Origin: Blastomussa wellsi
Lineage: Eukaryota > Cnidaria > Anthozoa > Scleractinia > Plerogyridae
Length of the DNA: 64,000 nt
Assembly (NCBI GenBank): GCA_947652115.1
Contig: OX393573.1
Span: 170,001 to 234,000, forward strand
Direction: 5' to 3'
Shown: positions 1 through 12,699 of the stretch, in pieces
Layout of the letters: the number at the start of each line of letters is the position of its first letter
Position numbering within the stretch: the stretch's first letter is position 1
Made by a program: the position numbers and the translations under genes
Notes under the pieces: model-generated
The model's database searches: none
What the model was told of the DNA's origin: nothing
Seen by the model: only the letters and a program-made list of their open reading frames with translations

Positions 1-361
1 TCAGCTATTGAAAGGTTACTAAGTAGATTGTTTACTATCTGTTTTAGATTTAACTGTTCAGCTATTGAAAGGTTACTAAGTAGATTGTTTACTATCTGGT
101 TTAGATTTAACTGTTCAGCTATTGAAAGGTTACTAAGTAGATTGTTTACTATCTGGTTTAGATTTAACTGTTCAGCTGTTGAAAGGTTACTAAGTAGATT
201 GTTTACTATCTGATTTAGATTTAACTGTTCAGCTGTTAAAAGGTTACTAAGTAGATTGTTTACTATCTGGTTTAGATTTAACTGTTCAGCTATTGAAAGG
301 TTACTAAGTAGATTGTTTACTATCTGGTTTAGATTTAACTGTTCAGCTGTTGAAAGGTTAT
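1..361. repeat. 57-bp tandem minisatellite (about 6.3 copies)
   Basis: A unit of 57 bp (TCAGCTATTGAAAGGTTACT...) is repeated head to tail from the first base of the window to about 361 with few substitutions. Because 57 is a multiple of three, it gives a repetitive open frame of 19-residue period, but that frame has no gene-like context. It lies in the intron upstream of the first visible exon of the DDX21-like gene. The array probably continues to the left of the window. Confidence 0.95.
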
Positions 362-604
362 TACTAGAATGAACAATCACAATGATCAGCTTGAAATTTT
401 GATATAAATTCTTTCTTTTCTCCAGTTTACATTACACTGTAAGCGCCAATTACTATTTTAAACTTTTGTAACACTTTTTATTTTTATTGGCACTTGCAAA
501 CGGTCTCAAAGAGGATTTTGTGAGTTAAATAATTACCATAATATGTATACTTCATATTTATTGTAATACCTCTTATTGATTATTAGTTTGTTTTTTTGTT
601 TTAG

Positions 605-3600
605 AAAAGAAAATCAATTATCTTTTTCCCATCCAAAGTGAAACATTTGATTACATATACAGTGGTGATGATCTTATTGCACAAGCAAGTAAGTATTGTA
701 TGTCTATGTATTTCAGCTATACGCTTAACATGGTCTTTTTCCTCTACAATGCACACACATTCTTTGATCCAATCATATTACATGTAACAGGACTTCTCGT
801 ATTTAGTATGGGATAAAGCACTTTTGCTCATGTCCAGTGGCCATATTAATTGTTTACTAAAAGAATAAATGATATTTGTATTAAAAGAGTTCATTTCTCA
901 GAGGATTGGTTTGGTACACCAATATGGCCACCATTTCTTATTACTCGCCGGGGCTTAAAAGGGTTTAATTGTTTAAAGAAACACTGGCATTTACAGAGTA
1001 AACTCACACCTTGCCAGTTCAATCAGAATGAGGTAGCAATGACTAAGAAAGAAAGTCCAAGTAGATATGCATGTTATTTGTTTGTGAAACACCAAATAAA
1101 TGTGGCTGCTGTGACATCATATGAAAATGCTCTGTAGAGGAAAGTTCAACTTACTAGATGTGTATCTAGAAGACTGTATGCTTACCCTTGCAGGGTGGAG
1201 CAATATTTATATTAATAAAAAATTGTTTTACTTGATAGGAACTGGCACAGGAAAAACGGTAAGGTCAAAATTCACTGTGTTTACTATAAACAGGAAAAGA
1301 CCGTAGTAAAGTGCAGGGAGGTGCGGTGGTTAATAAATTGGACTCCGGATTGGGTTTGGGGTTTGATTGCGGGTCTGAGCATTAGCCAATGCTGTGTGTT
1401 GTGTTCTCAGGCAAGACACTTAACTCTCACAGTGCCTCTAGAGCCAGGTGTATAAATTTATACCTGTTTAAACTCATCACCAATAGATAAGTTTGGGGAA
1501 GGTGCCTGAAGTTCCTGTGGGAGCCGCCCCGAGCGCGAACAGTAACCATGACAACCCTGTGAGCGGCAACCACCAGGCACCGTCACACTGAGCAACAACT
1601 CAGTGGAAAAAATCATCAAGCTACCCATACTTACCACAAGGGATGGGAGGGACGGGAGCAAAAGCAATCGCTGTCCCAGCTAGCGAAAGGTAACGCAAGC
1701 AAATGACTTGACCTCAACATGAGACCAGTAAAATTACTGAGTCCCTGGAAAGCCTCGGGGCTCCCCGGATTCACGCATGAGACCGCTGGCCAGCATTGTC
1801 TCGAGTTTAACCTCGCCTTTTGGGGAGGCGCAGTGGCCTAATGGTTAGTACGCTGGACTCTGGATCGGACGGTCCGGGTTCGAGTCCTGGCCAGGCCACT
1901 GCGTTGTGTTCTTGGGCAAGACACTTTACTCTCACAGTGCCTCTCTTCACCCAGGTGTATAAATGGGTACCGGCGAATTTACTGCTGGGGGGTAACCCTG
2001 CGATGGACTAGCATCCCATCCAGGGGGGAGTAGAAATACTCTCTGTCGCTTCATGCTACAGAAACCGGGATAAGCTCCGGCCTGATGGGTCACTAGGCCC
2101 GACTGCAGACTTACCTTACCTTTAAATTACATTTAGCCACATGAAAAGGTTCCCTGTGATGAACTATTAGGGAGGGGGAGGGGGGTAGAAATACCCCTAG
2201 TCTCTTCATGCTACAAACTGATGGGCCACTAGGCTTGTATGAAAGCTTTGAGTTATTAACATTTGCCATGTCCTTGTACTGTGCTTGATTGTCATACTAT
2301 TAAATTGTATTCACAGCTGTCATTTGTACTGCCATTAGTCGAAAAGCTTAAGTTAGAAAATCTCTCCCGCATCAGAGGACGCGCTCCAAAGGTAAGTACT
2401 GTACCAGAACTTTGTCAAGATAATTATTGTAATTGAATTGTTAAATTCAGAACAGATTAATCTCTTTCTGAAGATAATTATAACTTCAGAATAAAATAAT
2501 CTGCTTCTGAAGATAATTAATTATTAACAATTGTTAACTACAGAATAAATTAATCTTTTTCTGAAGATAATTATTTTCTTCAGAAACAGATTAATCGACT
2601 TGTTATTTTTCTTAAATTTACAGTTTGCTAGTTAATATATTAATTTTTATAAACATTGGAATTTTCTCTAATACTGTTGGCTTAAAGTGTCATCTCTGAA
2701 TGCCACTCACATGTACTTTAAGGTGGCTCCATAGTTATTCCGAGCGAACTCATCATTGCCAAACTTTGCATCATAACTTTTTTGGTTTTGGCGTGATGGC
2801 AATGAAACTCTAGGAAAATGTTCTCCTATCATTCAGTAATAATATGATTAAATTTGATTGAACTGATGAAAAATATTTTGAATGTTAATAGCGTTTTACT
2901 GGACCCACCTCTTAGAGAAAAAGTCACACCCAGCAAAAAGATTGTTTTGAAACATGACTATGATTGGTATTAAGTTAATAAACGGGTGATTCAAGAGGTT
3001 AAACAAAAACATATCAGCAAAATTTTTTGCTGGGTGCAATTTTTTCAAAAAGGTGGGTCCAGTAAAACTCCATTCGGAATATTTTTCATCAGTTCAATCA
3101 AATTTAATCATATGACTGAATGATAGGCGAAAGTTTTCCTTAAAGTTTCGTTGCCATCGTGCCAAAGCCGAAAAAGTTATGACGCAAAATTTGGCAATGA
3201 CGAGTTCACTCGGAATAACTATGGAGCCACCTTAAGTGATGCAGATACAATATAAAAATAAAGAAAGTCATCATCTTAACTAAAGGATATTAATTTTTTG
3301 TTGTCTCGTTTTTCTCTGTTATTTCATTCCACAGGTCTTGGTTCTGACACCAACAAGAGAGCTTGCCAAGCAGGTCAGAATTCTGGCGATTTTCACGGGA
3401 TTTGCAGAGCCAAATTCGCGGAGAAAATGGCCGATTTCGCGGGGATTTCATGGGAGTTTTTGGGGAAACTTTCGCTTAAAAGCAAACAAGAAACATGCCA
3501 GAAAAAAATACTGCAGGATGTCAAATTCAGGGCAAGAAAACACAAAAGTTCATCCAACACATTTCTGAAGGAAACTGTTCTTGTTTCAAGCGGCAAAAAC

Positions 3601-6600
3601 GTCCGCCTTTTTCAGCTGTCTACATCTACATCTACATAAGGGGGGAGTCCTGTAAAGGGGAATACCCATCACAGCAGGACTTATATCAAAAATTAAAAGG
3701 GGAAGGGGAAAAATAAATAATAATAACAATAACCTAGCAAATATAAAATATATACATATTATAAAAATAAATAAAAAATCCCATTACCGGTAATATTACA
3801 TGTAAAAACATACTAGTTAAAATTGGATTAATGTGAACTACATGTTCACAAGTGCTTGCTTAAATAATGGAGTTTTAGCTATGTCAATAATATTGCTAGG
3901 CAATGAGTTCCATTCCTTAATAGTTCTACAATAAAATGAGTTTCTGTCGTTTCTGTTTCTGTGTTTTTGTCAATTTCACGGGATTTCGTGGAAATACCTG
4001 AATTTCGCGGCTCCGCACCTGTGCGAAATATCAGAAGCCCTGAGTAATGGATTTTTTGCTTTTCTTTTACTTTACAGATTGGTGATGAATTTGATTATTT
4101 TAAGTCAGATCTTGCCATGCACTGCTTGTATGGAGGAGTTTCCTATGGACCACAAGGTAGATAGACCGTAATGTCTTGATGCATTCATTTGAAAGATTTA
4201 GCATGCAAGGCAGAGACATCAAGATTGCCTAGATTGTTCCTGCAGATCATGCTTACATATTATATTCTATACAGCTGTGTTTTCAATAGCCAAATTATCA
4301 CTTAAGCAAATGAAGTCACAAAATTTTAAAATAAGGCAGTAGTGAGAGATAGTTTAGAGCCTTAATTTCTAATCTGTTCAGTCTGCAGGTAATGGTTAAG
4401 TTTGTTTCTCTGTGAATTTTTGCTAAATAAATATGATCCTTCTTTGTCATTACTGTTGTCAGCCATGGCAATAAAAAGTGGACTTGATGTTATTGTGGGA
4501 ACTCCTGGAAGAATCATTGATCACATGGTTAATGGCACTCTTGATCTTAGACAATTGAAGTAAGCACTTGCTGAATGTTTCTGTTTATACATGCATGTAA
4601 CCTGTGGTGACATACATGTAACTATGTGCAACAATGTTTAATACTGTTTGACATAATCAAGGGTAGCAATAATGCAACAAACAAGGCTACACATACAGTA
4701 TGTATGTACCTAATAATACTTAACAATTAGACTACTCACCCTCGTTTTCTATAAGCGAATAGTCAACGTGGCGCAGCCAGGTTGACTATCGCTGATAGAA
4801 AACAAGGGCGAGTAGTCCAATTAGTAGAAACTCAAAAGGTTTGCTTTACAGAAGTTACTTTTTTATGTGCTTTTAAGCCAAAAATCAATAAAAATCGTGC
4901 CTACAAAGAGCAAATCGTGTGCGATCGGAGAATAGAAAACGGTGGGAGAACCAATCAGATTCGTGGATTTCCAATAGAACACAGCTGAGTTTCTACTAAT
5001 GTAAATTAGAAGTAACATGGTTCGAGACTTACTTTTTAAATATTCTTTTGTGTTCATGCTAAACTGCCCGCTAAGCCTTTACAGCATGTACAAAGAACAA
5101 AAAGTACAGAGCTTGAACTTGAACTGGTTTTTACTAACTTGCGTGTAAGTGGCTAGTAGGAATGCTTAACCTGGTAGCTAATTTAACTGGCTAACATTTT
5201 ACTATTCCCTGGCCAGTTGGTTACCATTAATCTTGAGTCTTGACTAACCAAACTTTTCATACCTTGCAGACATGTGGTTATTGATGAAGTTGACCGGATG
5301 CTGGACATGGGATTTGCGCAGTCTGTGGAGGATATCATTAAAGAATCGTACAGCAGTTGTGAGTAAACAAAATTTCTTTTTTTCAGGTTGCTGAAGTGAT
5401 GATTAATAAAATTTGGTACAAGTGTTACCCTGCCAGGGTGAAATATTGAATTTTTCATCCACCTGAAGCTATTGTCGTCTTCATTGTGCATGTATGCTGC
5501 TACCGGTAGTCTTCATCACCTGATGAAGACTAGCAGTATAGCAGTTGAAACATTGTGATTTACACCTCAAAGTGGCTCCACCGTGAGGCAAACATCTTTC
5601 CCATCTTACGCCACAATGAATGATAAAATAAACACATCTTTAATGAAATTGGTGTTAACTATTTGGAATGCATTTCTAATTTTTAGCTCGAGAGGATAAG
5701 CCTCAGACACTTTTGTTTAGTGCAACATTACCACCTTGGGTTATCAATACAGCCAAGAAATACATGCGTGATGACAGGAAAATAGTGGATCTCATTGGAG
5801 ACCAGGAAGTGAAAGCATCTGAAACTGTGCAGGTAAGGCAAACAGGGTATCACTGGTTTTATTTGGTAAACTCTGCACCTGTTTGCAGCATGATAGAGCA
5901 ATTTTCAGTAGAGTGTCATAAAACCAAAACTAAACTTATCACTCTGGCCAATGCCAATTGGAAGGACACACACAGTGAACCAATTAACTCAAAGCAAATA
6001 CATGTAGCCAACACAAAGTCATGGAAAATGTGTTCAAGAGCAAGTCATGATTGGGGTTTTGCTTCTGACTGGAAGAGAAAGCACATTTTTGAAAAACAAT
6101 TTGACACCCAAATGAAAACTATGTTCTATTTGTATATAGAAAGGCCATTAAAATTTCAATTGTTTTCTTTTCTTAAAGCAGTGCAAACATAACGTACAGT
6201 TATGTGCATATTACAATGCTTGTCATGTGTTTCCTTTTAACAGCTGTATATCTTATTAACCTGTAAGTTTGTGTAATCTCAGTGGTACTTTTTGCTTGTA
6301 TGTTTGCTTTAAGCACCTGGCTATCAGATGTTCTTATGAAGCTAGAGCCTCCACATTGCGTGATGTTGTACAGGTCTGTGGATAACTGCATAATAATTAT
6401 TAGTATTTAAATTTAGTACCGGTAAGTTAGTAAACACCAACCCTACATGTATTCCTAATCTGAGCAAGTTCCAAGTTCCACAGGGACATTGGGGGTACCC
6501 AATACTGCAATACTATTAGAAAAATTGGTAAATACTATGTCCAAAACAATACGGCCACGCTTACTTAAAGTTGCATCCACCTAGCATGTCATTTATCTCA

Positions 6601-9600
6601 AACCTGCATTCATTTATCAATTCTCCAACTGAACATATATTAATTATTTCTTGTTTCTAGGTTTATTGTGGTGCTCACAGCAGAACTCTTATATTTACTG
6701 AAACAAAGAATGAAGCAAGCAGTTTGGCTTTAAATTCTGTCCTAAAGCAAGTAAGTTGTATATACCTTCTCCATACGGGCCCAATATCAGTAGATTGTTA
6801 AATATGAATGCTACCAATAAGAATTTGTAAAACTTCTAAATTATTTTAATCACATTGCAATGTGGATCACAGGGTGCTCAGTGTGTTAAGCCAGGAAATA
6901 ACCACCTTAAATTACTAGCTGTGACAGTTGGAACAAATTTGTATGGTAAAGGCTGTGTCAGGCCAAGCGACCCATACTATTACCAGAGCTTATCCTGGTT
7001 TCTGAAGCATTGGCAACTAGATGTATTTCTACTCCCCCCTGGCAAGTGACCCTGGTAAGGTCTGAAACCCAGAGTCCAGTCCACTGTGCCTATAGTCTAG
7101 ATGTAGGTTAATTATTGAATGTGGCTGCAGTGCATAACTCTCATGTCTCATGCTCGCATCTACTCATGTTCACTTGGTATGTTGCTCAAGTTTTATGCAA
7201 TCTTGGTGTAAGTTTTTGCTTACCCCCTCCCTGGGGGTCAATTTGTTTTAGCTCTGCAAACTTGTCTTATCAGAGTCACTTACAATAGCTCGTGAACATG
7301 ATTCATAAAGTTGATAATTTGGAGTAACCATGCATGGTTTTCCTTAATGTTTAGGATACACAAGTTCTTCATGGAGACATTGCTCAGGAACAGAGAGAGA
7401 TAACTCTAAAAGTAGGCTTTTTCTTACATTGTACATGCACTGCATATTATGTTTTTTGATTTACTGATTAACTTCCCTCCCCACCCCCCTTGCCACTGAG
7501 GAGCACAATGAGAACAAATTGCAAAATTGCATATAGCCTGACATAATAGGGTCAGGGTTAAGGTTGTGGTTAGGCAGTGCTTTGTACATCTTGCTTGATC
7601 TTCATTTAAGTGACAACATGTATTATTACAAAGCGTTAATTAAATTTCCTGATTTTATGCTTTTGTATTTCTTGATCTAATTATTCATCATACTCTATAT
7701 GCAGAGTTTCCGTGATGGAAAAGTACGTTGCCTAGTAGCCACTGATGTAGCAGCAAGAGGTTTGGATATCCCAGAAGTTGACTTGGTTGTTCTGACTGAA
7801 CCACCCAAGGCAAGAATTAAAAACATTTGGAAATATATCTTATTAATTGTTGCAATTTTGTTGAGTCATCAATAGGATATAACGAGACAGCAAAGTGTAA
7901 TGTCAAGTTTTGCTTGGAAGAGTGGCCTCATTCGCTTGGGTGGTTTGTTGCCCTATTACAGACCATGTGATGATACTCTGGAGAATTCTTGCTTTCAAAA
8001 TTTCGAGGTAGTTGTGTGTACATGCATAATTGAATAATTTTTAGATGGACTAAAAGAATAATCTCTAGAGAACATCACATGGTCTGTATTGGAAAAACAA
8101 ACCACCAAGAAAGTGAATAAGGCCTATTAGGAATGTTGTACCATACTTTTGTGTAGTGCCAATAATCATGAATATAAAACCCTTCTATCCTGTGTGTGGA
8201 GTATAAGGCTGTCCAGTGATAAATTCCTTCTTTCACAGTCTTTTGCTTGCTGTTCTACCTCATTCCAGCTAGACCAGCCCAGGTATTGCTGGTAGAATGA
8301 ATAAGTATTGACTTTCTTTACACAATGTAATCCAGGATCTTGATACGTACATTCATCGCTCAGGAAGAACAGGAAGAGCTGGCCGTGATGGAATAAGCAT
8401 TGTATTCTACAAGCCAAGTCAGGAAATTCAGTTACGTGCAGTGGAAAGGAGAGCTGTGAGTGCAGTGTATATAATACTGGCTTCAGTTGTTCAAAGAATG
8501 CTATCCACCGGATAAATCACTATCCAGTGCATAAGTGCTGGCAAAGCAAACTACGCTATCCACTAGATAGTATTATCAACCTGTCCCTTTGAACAACTAG
8601 TTATTTTACATGTGCAGTTGGCAGATTAGTCTTTATCATCAAGTCTAATCCATAATACTTTTTTATTGGATCATCAAGTCTAATCTATAATATTTTATTA
8701 ATATTAATTTTTAATTGTGTGTTCAAATATGCTTTGTTTCCTGCAGGGAATCAAATTCAAACACATTTCAGCACCATCAGTAAATGATATTGTTCAAGCT
8801 TCAGCAACAGATGCCCAGAAGTAAGAACATGAAAATGACATTTTTTATTCATAAGACACTCCATTTAGTGGTTGCCTCATTTGATTATTTGTTACGCTAG
8901 GTTTATACAGGCAGTTGCACCTGACATCCTTGTGAAGTTTCGTGATGCTGCTCAAACACTGGTGGATAATCTTGGTGCAGTTGATGCTGTTGCAGCCTCA
9001 CTGGCTCACATTTCAGGAACAAAAGAGATCAAATCACGTTCTCTCTTGTCTGGCCAAGAGGTATGACTATAGGCCATTTCCATAATCAAGAAATAGTGAA
9101 CTTTTTCCGTGTTTACATAGCCTCATCTAAACACACCTATTGACCAATGAGAGCGTGCGTAGTATCTCAGTTATTTTATAATTTATCTTACTGCATGACT
9201 ACCATGATTACCACGCATAGCTTGAATGTTTTTTATTGTGGTTGATGTTTAACTGCTAAACACCAGACAGTGTTGGTCTGTGCGATCTCCAAGTACCTGT
9301 TGTACCAAGGATGGATAATGCTATTCAAAGGTGACAGACCACAATCTCAATGTTGGCTCCTGTAATAAATATCTAATTGCCATAACCGTTCATCAGTAGG
9401 ATGCCTAAAATGCTTGTAATTCCACAATTGGTTTCGGCTCCATTAAAGTTCACTATTGCTCGATAAATCACCATCCAAAAGAGCCTAACACTTGTACACT
9501 AAAATAATAGCAATTTGTCACACACACAAGGCAATTGAAAAACCAAACACAAGGTGTATACTATCTGTGTGATGTAATAATGTTTTATTCATTATCTCCC

Positions 9601-11619
9601 CCCCCCCCCCACTCCCTGCCAGGATCACACCACATACTTACTAAGGGCTCCTGTGGAGATGCGTGGAACAGGTTACATGTGGCGTGCATTGGACCACATC
9701 CCAGAAGTGAAAGAAGGAGTTTCATTTATGAGAATGTGCAGGGACAAACAGGTAAAACAAGTCTGTAGTGCTAATTGCTATAGATAACTCTCTTTCCACA
9801 AAATATATTAAATATAACAAATTTTGTTGTCAGTTTAAATGTTGTATGCTTGTAAATGTCCATTAGTCTGTTAGTTTTTGGTTGTGTAACAAAGCTTGGA
9901 TGATTTCTCTTTTTTTCCATGTGCAATCTGGAGTCTAGTGCAATAACAATTTGGCCACTGTACATTTGCTTCTCATTGTTAAGTAATAGCTGTTGTCATT
10001 TTCCTCAACAGAGTGTTGTATTTGATGTATCTAATGAGGTTCAGGAAAGACTTGAGGTGAGGAAGTTGTGTGACTATTTATCTCTTGTTTAGAGAATTTT
10101 AATGGCCTTCAGTGCTAGCAAAATAAGAACTTTTCTCCTTAACTGCCATAATAATAACTTATTATGCTATTGTAGCATTCAAGCCTAAGTGGCTCATCAG
10201 GCCAGCACTTATCTCCTGTTTCCATAGCATGAAGTGAGTAGGTGTATATCTACTCCCCCTGGATGGGATGCTAGTCCATCGCAAGGTTACCCCCAGCAGT
10301 AAATTCGCCGCGAGTCAGTCTGTGACGTCAAATCAGGAATAGACCCACACCCCTTCTGTCTCGGTTGTGGAGCAAATGATGCACAGTTTTTGTAACTTTT
10401 GAATGCTATAAATAGTCAGAATTTGGCAAAAAGGAGAAACAAAAGGTGCAATATGTTTTGAACTGGGGCAAAGGCTTATTTTAGTGAAAACATATTTCAG
10501 GGTTAGGTGCACTTTAAGTTTATTCAACTGCAATCTGTGTCAATCCTTTCCAGTTTAACCTCATCCATGCCCCTTTGACTTTTGTGTGATCTAGTCCCTA
10601 CGATGGCAGGAAACTAGCATAAAAGATTCAAATGTTAAGGTGGCTCACAATACTTCCCAGCACATTCAAGCTCCAATACTTTGTTGGGTCAATATTAGGA
10701 GATGGTATCAAACAAAAGCCCAATCATTAGTGAACAAATTGTGACAACTGTTGTGACATTCCTGGTTACCGTACCAATACTATAACCTGTTAAAAGTATT
10801 CTTAATTTAAGCTTTAAGGGCTTTTAACTCTAAAACGAGATCGGCAACACCCCCCTTTTATTACTACTAAGTTTTAATCAGCATAATGATGCAACTTTTT
10901 GTAAAGTTAAAAAAAATCGTAGGAGCGGTTTCAGAGCCACCTTACATTGTCCAAAATCTAAAACAGGCTCGGAAACAGCTCCCAGGAATGTTTAAACGCG
11001 CAAAAAGTTGTCTTGGCAAGCTAATCAATACTCAAGCAAAAAAAGTGGGGGTCAGTGAGCTTGTTTTGGGGTTATAAGCACATAGAGCAATATATGAGGT
11101 TGTTTTTAACAGCGTATTCTGTTTCTATGGTAACCAGTAGTGTCACAAAAATTATCACAACTTGTTCACCGATGATTGGGCTTTTGTTTAATACCAATAT
11201 TATAACATCAACTGATAAAAAGAGTAGTACTGACCCAACAAAGTATAGGAGCTGGAATATTCTGAAACTATTTTGAGCCACCTTAAATAAGCATCAATTT
11301 ATTATAGGAATATTGGGGAAGAGGTAGAGGAGGAGTTCAACTTGAGAAAATAAAAGAACTTCCCGAGCTGACTGAAAGACCTCAACCTGGTCAGATAAAT
11401 GGCAGTAGACAATCAGGCTACCAAGAGCGAGGAATGTACCAGAGAACTGGCAGTTATGGTGGAAGGGAGTCTTATAGAAGAGGGTTCATTCCTGATCGTT
11501 ATGCTGAAAGAGAACCTTATACTAAAGGCTTGAATCCTGATAGATATGGTGCAAAAAGAAAAACGGACTTTTCTTTCCATGACAACAAGAATGATATTAA
11601 TGACGATTTTGATTTTTGA
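605..11619 (+). CDS. DDX21: Nucleolar DEAD-box RNA helicase, DDX21/DDX50 type (5' end outside window)
   Basis: ATP-dependent RNA helicase of the nucleolar family that acts in rRNA processing and RNA polymerase I/II transcription. Eighteen exons are readable: 605-688, 1239-1258, 2317-2391, 3335-3373, 4078-4156, 4463-4559, 5270-5358, 5687-5832, 6314-6373, 6661-6750, 7355-7411, 7705-7809, 8336-8455, 8747-8820, 8901-9060, 9623-9751, 10012-10056 and 11308-11619. All join in one frame and give about 592 residues. Visible motifs in order: end of the Q motif (FPIQ), I (GTGKT), Ia (PTREL), II as DEVD (the variant of this subfamily), III (SAT), V (ARGLD) and VI ([11 protein letters not shown]). The exons at 9623-10056 encode a GUCT domain, which separates DDX21/50 from other DEAD-box proteins. 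The C-tail is short and lacks the FRGQ repeats of human DDX21. The N-terminus is missing. Exon 2 is only 20 nt, and the intron after 7809 starts with GC. DDX21 and DDX50 cannot be told apart here. Confidence 0.93.
1312..1480 (+). repeat. Degenerate tRNA-derived SINE
   Basis: A diverged copy of the SINE at 1822-2110. It shares the segments GGACTC, TTGTGTTCTCAGGCAAGACAC, CTCTCACAGTGCCTCT and AGGTGTATAAAT. It lies in a DDX21 intron. Inverted fragments of the same family are visible near 7020-7110, 10200-10310 and 13345-13445. Confidence 0.6.
1822..2110 (+). repeat. tRNA-derived SINE with A and B boxes
   Basis: The head GAGGCGCAGTGGCCTAATGG resembles a tRNA A-box region, and GGTTCGAGTCC is a good RNA polymerase III B box. 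It is followed by a body containing TTGGGCAAGACACTTTACTC and a tail around GCTTCATGCTACAGAAACC. It lies in the DDX21 intron between exons 2 and 3. The layout is that of a SINE with an internal pol III promoter; the family name is not known to me. Confidence 0.75.
2718..3235. mobile_element. Foldback MITE with TTAAGGTGGCTCC ends
   Basis: About 200-bp terminal inverted repeats start TTAAGGTGGCTCCATAG and end in the reverse complement. The arms include the matched segments GGACCCACCT/AGGTGGGTCC and CAGTTCAATCAAATTTAATC. There is no coding capacity. It lies in a DDX21 intron. TTAA at both edges would fit a piggyBac-like target duplication, but this is an inference. Confidence 0.85.
3385..4050. 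repeat. Diverged repeat split by a nested insert
   Basis: TTTTCACGGGATTTGCAG and ATTCGCGG segments near 3390-3450 reappear as TTTCACGGGATTTCGTGG near 3970-4010. Between them is an insert beginning CATCTACATCTACATAAGG (about 3615) with an AT-rich tail, which looks like a retroposon that split the older repeat. All of it is intronic to the DDX21-like gene. No coding sequence is recognised. Confidence 0.4.
4725..4823. mobile_element. Short foldback element
   Basis: Two arms of about 45 bp form a near-perfect hairpin: AATTAGACTACTCACCCTCG on the left, and the reverse complement ending GGGCGAGTAGTCCAATTAG on the right, with a 12-bp loop. It is intronic. TTAGTAGAAACTC next to it is inverted again near 4987, so a larger element may be present. 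Confidence 0.75.
7923..8125. mobile_element. Foldback MITE
   Basis: Inverted arms of roughly 55 bp. The left arm starts TGGCCTCATTCGCTTGGGTG and includes GACCATGTGATG. The right arm contains CATCACATGGTC and ends near AATAAGGCC. It lies in the DDX21 intron that begins with a GC donor. Confidence 0.75.
8485..8599. mobile_element. Foldback MITE with GTTGTTCAAA ends
   Basis: AGTTGTTCAAAGAATG at the left end and CCTTTGAACAACT at the right end are inverted copies. Inside are CTATCCACCGGATAAATCAC and CTATCCACTAGATAG, a subterminal set often seen in coral MITEs. It is intronic to the DDX21-like gene. Confidence 0.7.
10635..11286. mobile_element. Foldback MITE with TTAAGGTGGCTC ends
   Basis: The left end TTAAGGTGGCTCACAATACT and the right end, inverted, share about 60 bp including CTTTGTTGGGTCA. 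A longer inner similarity includes ATAAAAGC/GCTTTTGTTTAATACC. The outermost 12 bp equal those of the element at 2718-3235, so both belong to one superfamily with different interiors. It occupies most of the last DDX21 intron. Confidence 0.8.
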
Positions 11620-12699
11620 TTTCTTGTAAGAACTGAAATCTTTTCCTTAGTTATTAAAAAGATTCCAATACATAAGACATAAGATAATTCTGACTGTCTT
11701 GCAAATAGCCTATAATTCACAACCTGCATAAGAAACCCACTCTTTTCGAGCAGTGGTGTTTAAAGTATCAGTGTGGTTTCAGTTGTGTGAATTGATTCCC
11801 AGCAAGACCATAATACCCAAAAAATCAGCATTACATAAAAGCTTGTGGGAAAGTTTTCATTTGAATGGTCGCACTTAATGCAAGGTCTGTTTAAAATCTT
11901 GCTTTATATGGACTGCTTGCTATGCACTCCCCAGGCATCTATCAGTTTGGACTCCAGGCTAATTTTGGTTGTTTTGATCAGTTTATTTTCTTTCATACTA
12001 AAATACTATCTTGTATACTTGAGAGAAGTCTAATACTGGACCTCTTGTTAGGCTGAAATCACTTCTCATGCAGAGTCATATTAAGCCTTTATCATGTGGT
12101 GTTTATAAACTTAGGTTTTTAACGTTTTACATGTAATATATTTATGGCCCATGCTTGTACAAATTTATGGTGGAATACACAATATGGTTTGTGCACTGCT
12201 TTTGACATCCATTATTGGTTTTCCAGCTGCTAAGTTGGTAAAGAGCTTCTTACCTCAGTGAGTAGTTTATCAATTTAACTTCACTGTGTCCCAGAGAGTG
12301 GAGGGAATTATTTACTTACTAAATCATTTCTTAATGCATGACTTGATCATAACTATGTTCAAATGTATGAAATGAAAACCACTCCTTAATCAAAGAGTAA
12401 GATTGCTATTAAACAAAATATTTGAGTATTATTCTTCAGGGTGATTTTCATTCTTAGAGTATTTTCACTCGCGTGACAGGTGACCCTAATATTGGATTCC
12501 TGAAAGAAAAGATATTTTGTTTTGGGACACCAATATGGCTGCCGTGACGCCATGTGAAAACCCTCTATATTTTCTTATGCCTGTTGTCCAGGATTAGATT
12601 AATAAAATATCCAGAGCATAAAAATGGAATTTTGTGATAATTTTACTTTGTTCACGAATATTATTATTGTATTTTTTTTATCAACATTGTTGTGTGCCT
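11620..12699. other. 3' region between two convergent genes
   Basis: This 1.08-kb stretch separates the stop codon of the + strand helicase from the stop codon of the - strand BLOC1S2. An AATAAA at 12601-12606 could end the helicase transcript, only about 95 bp before the BLOC1S2 stop. No other gene is recognised. The two 3' UTRs must abut or overlap. Confidence 0.5.

Noticed and set aside
28..213. Open frame of repeated 19-residue units
   Set aside because: It is only the 57-bp minisatellite read in frame; there is no start context and it lies in an intron.
5713..6192. Long + frame that continues past helicase exon 8
   Set aside because: The first part is exon 8 (5687-5832); the rest reads through the GTAAGG donor into the intron and the protein similarity ends there.
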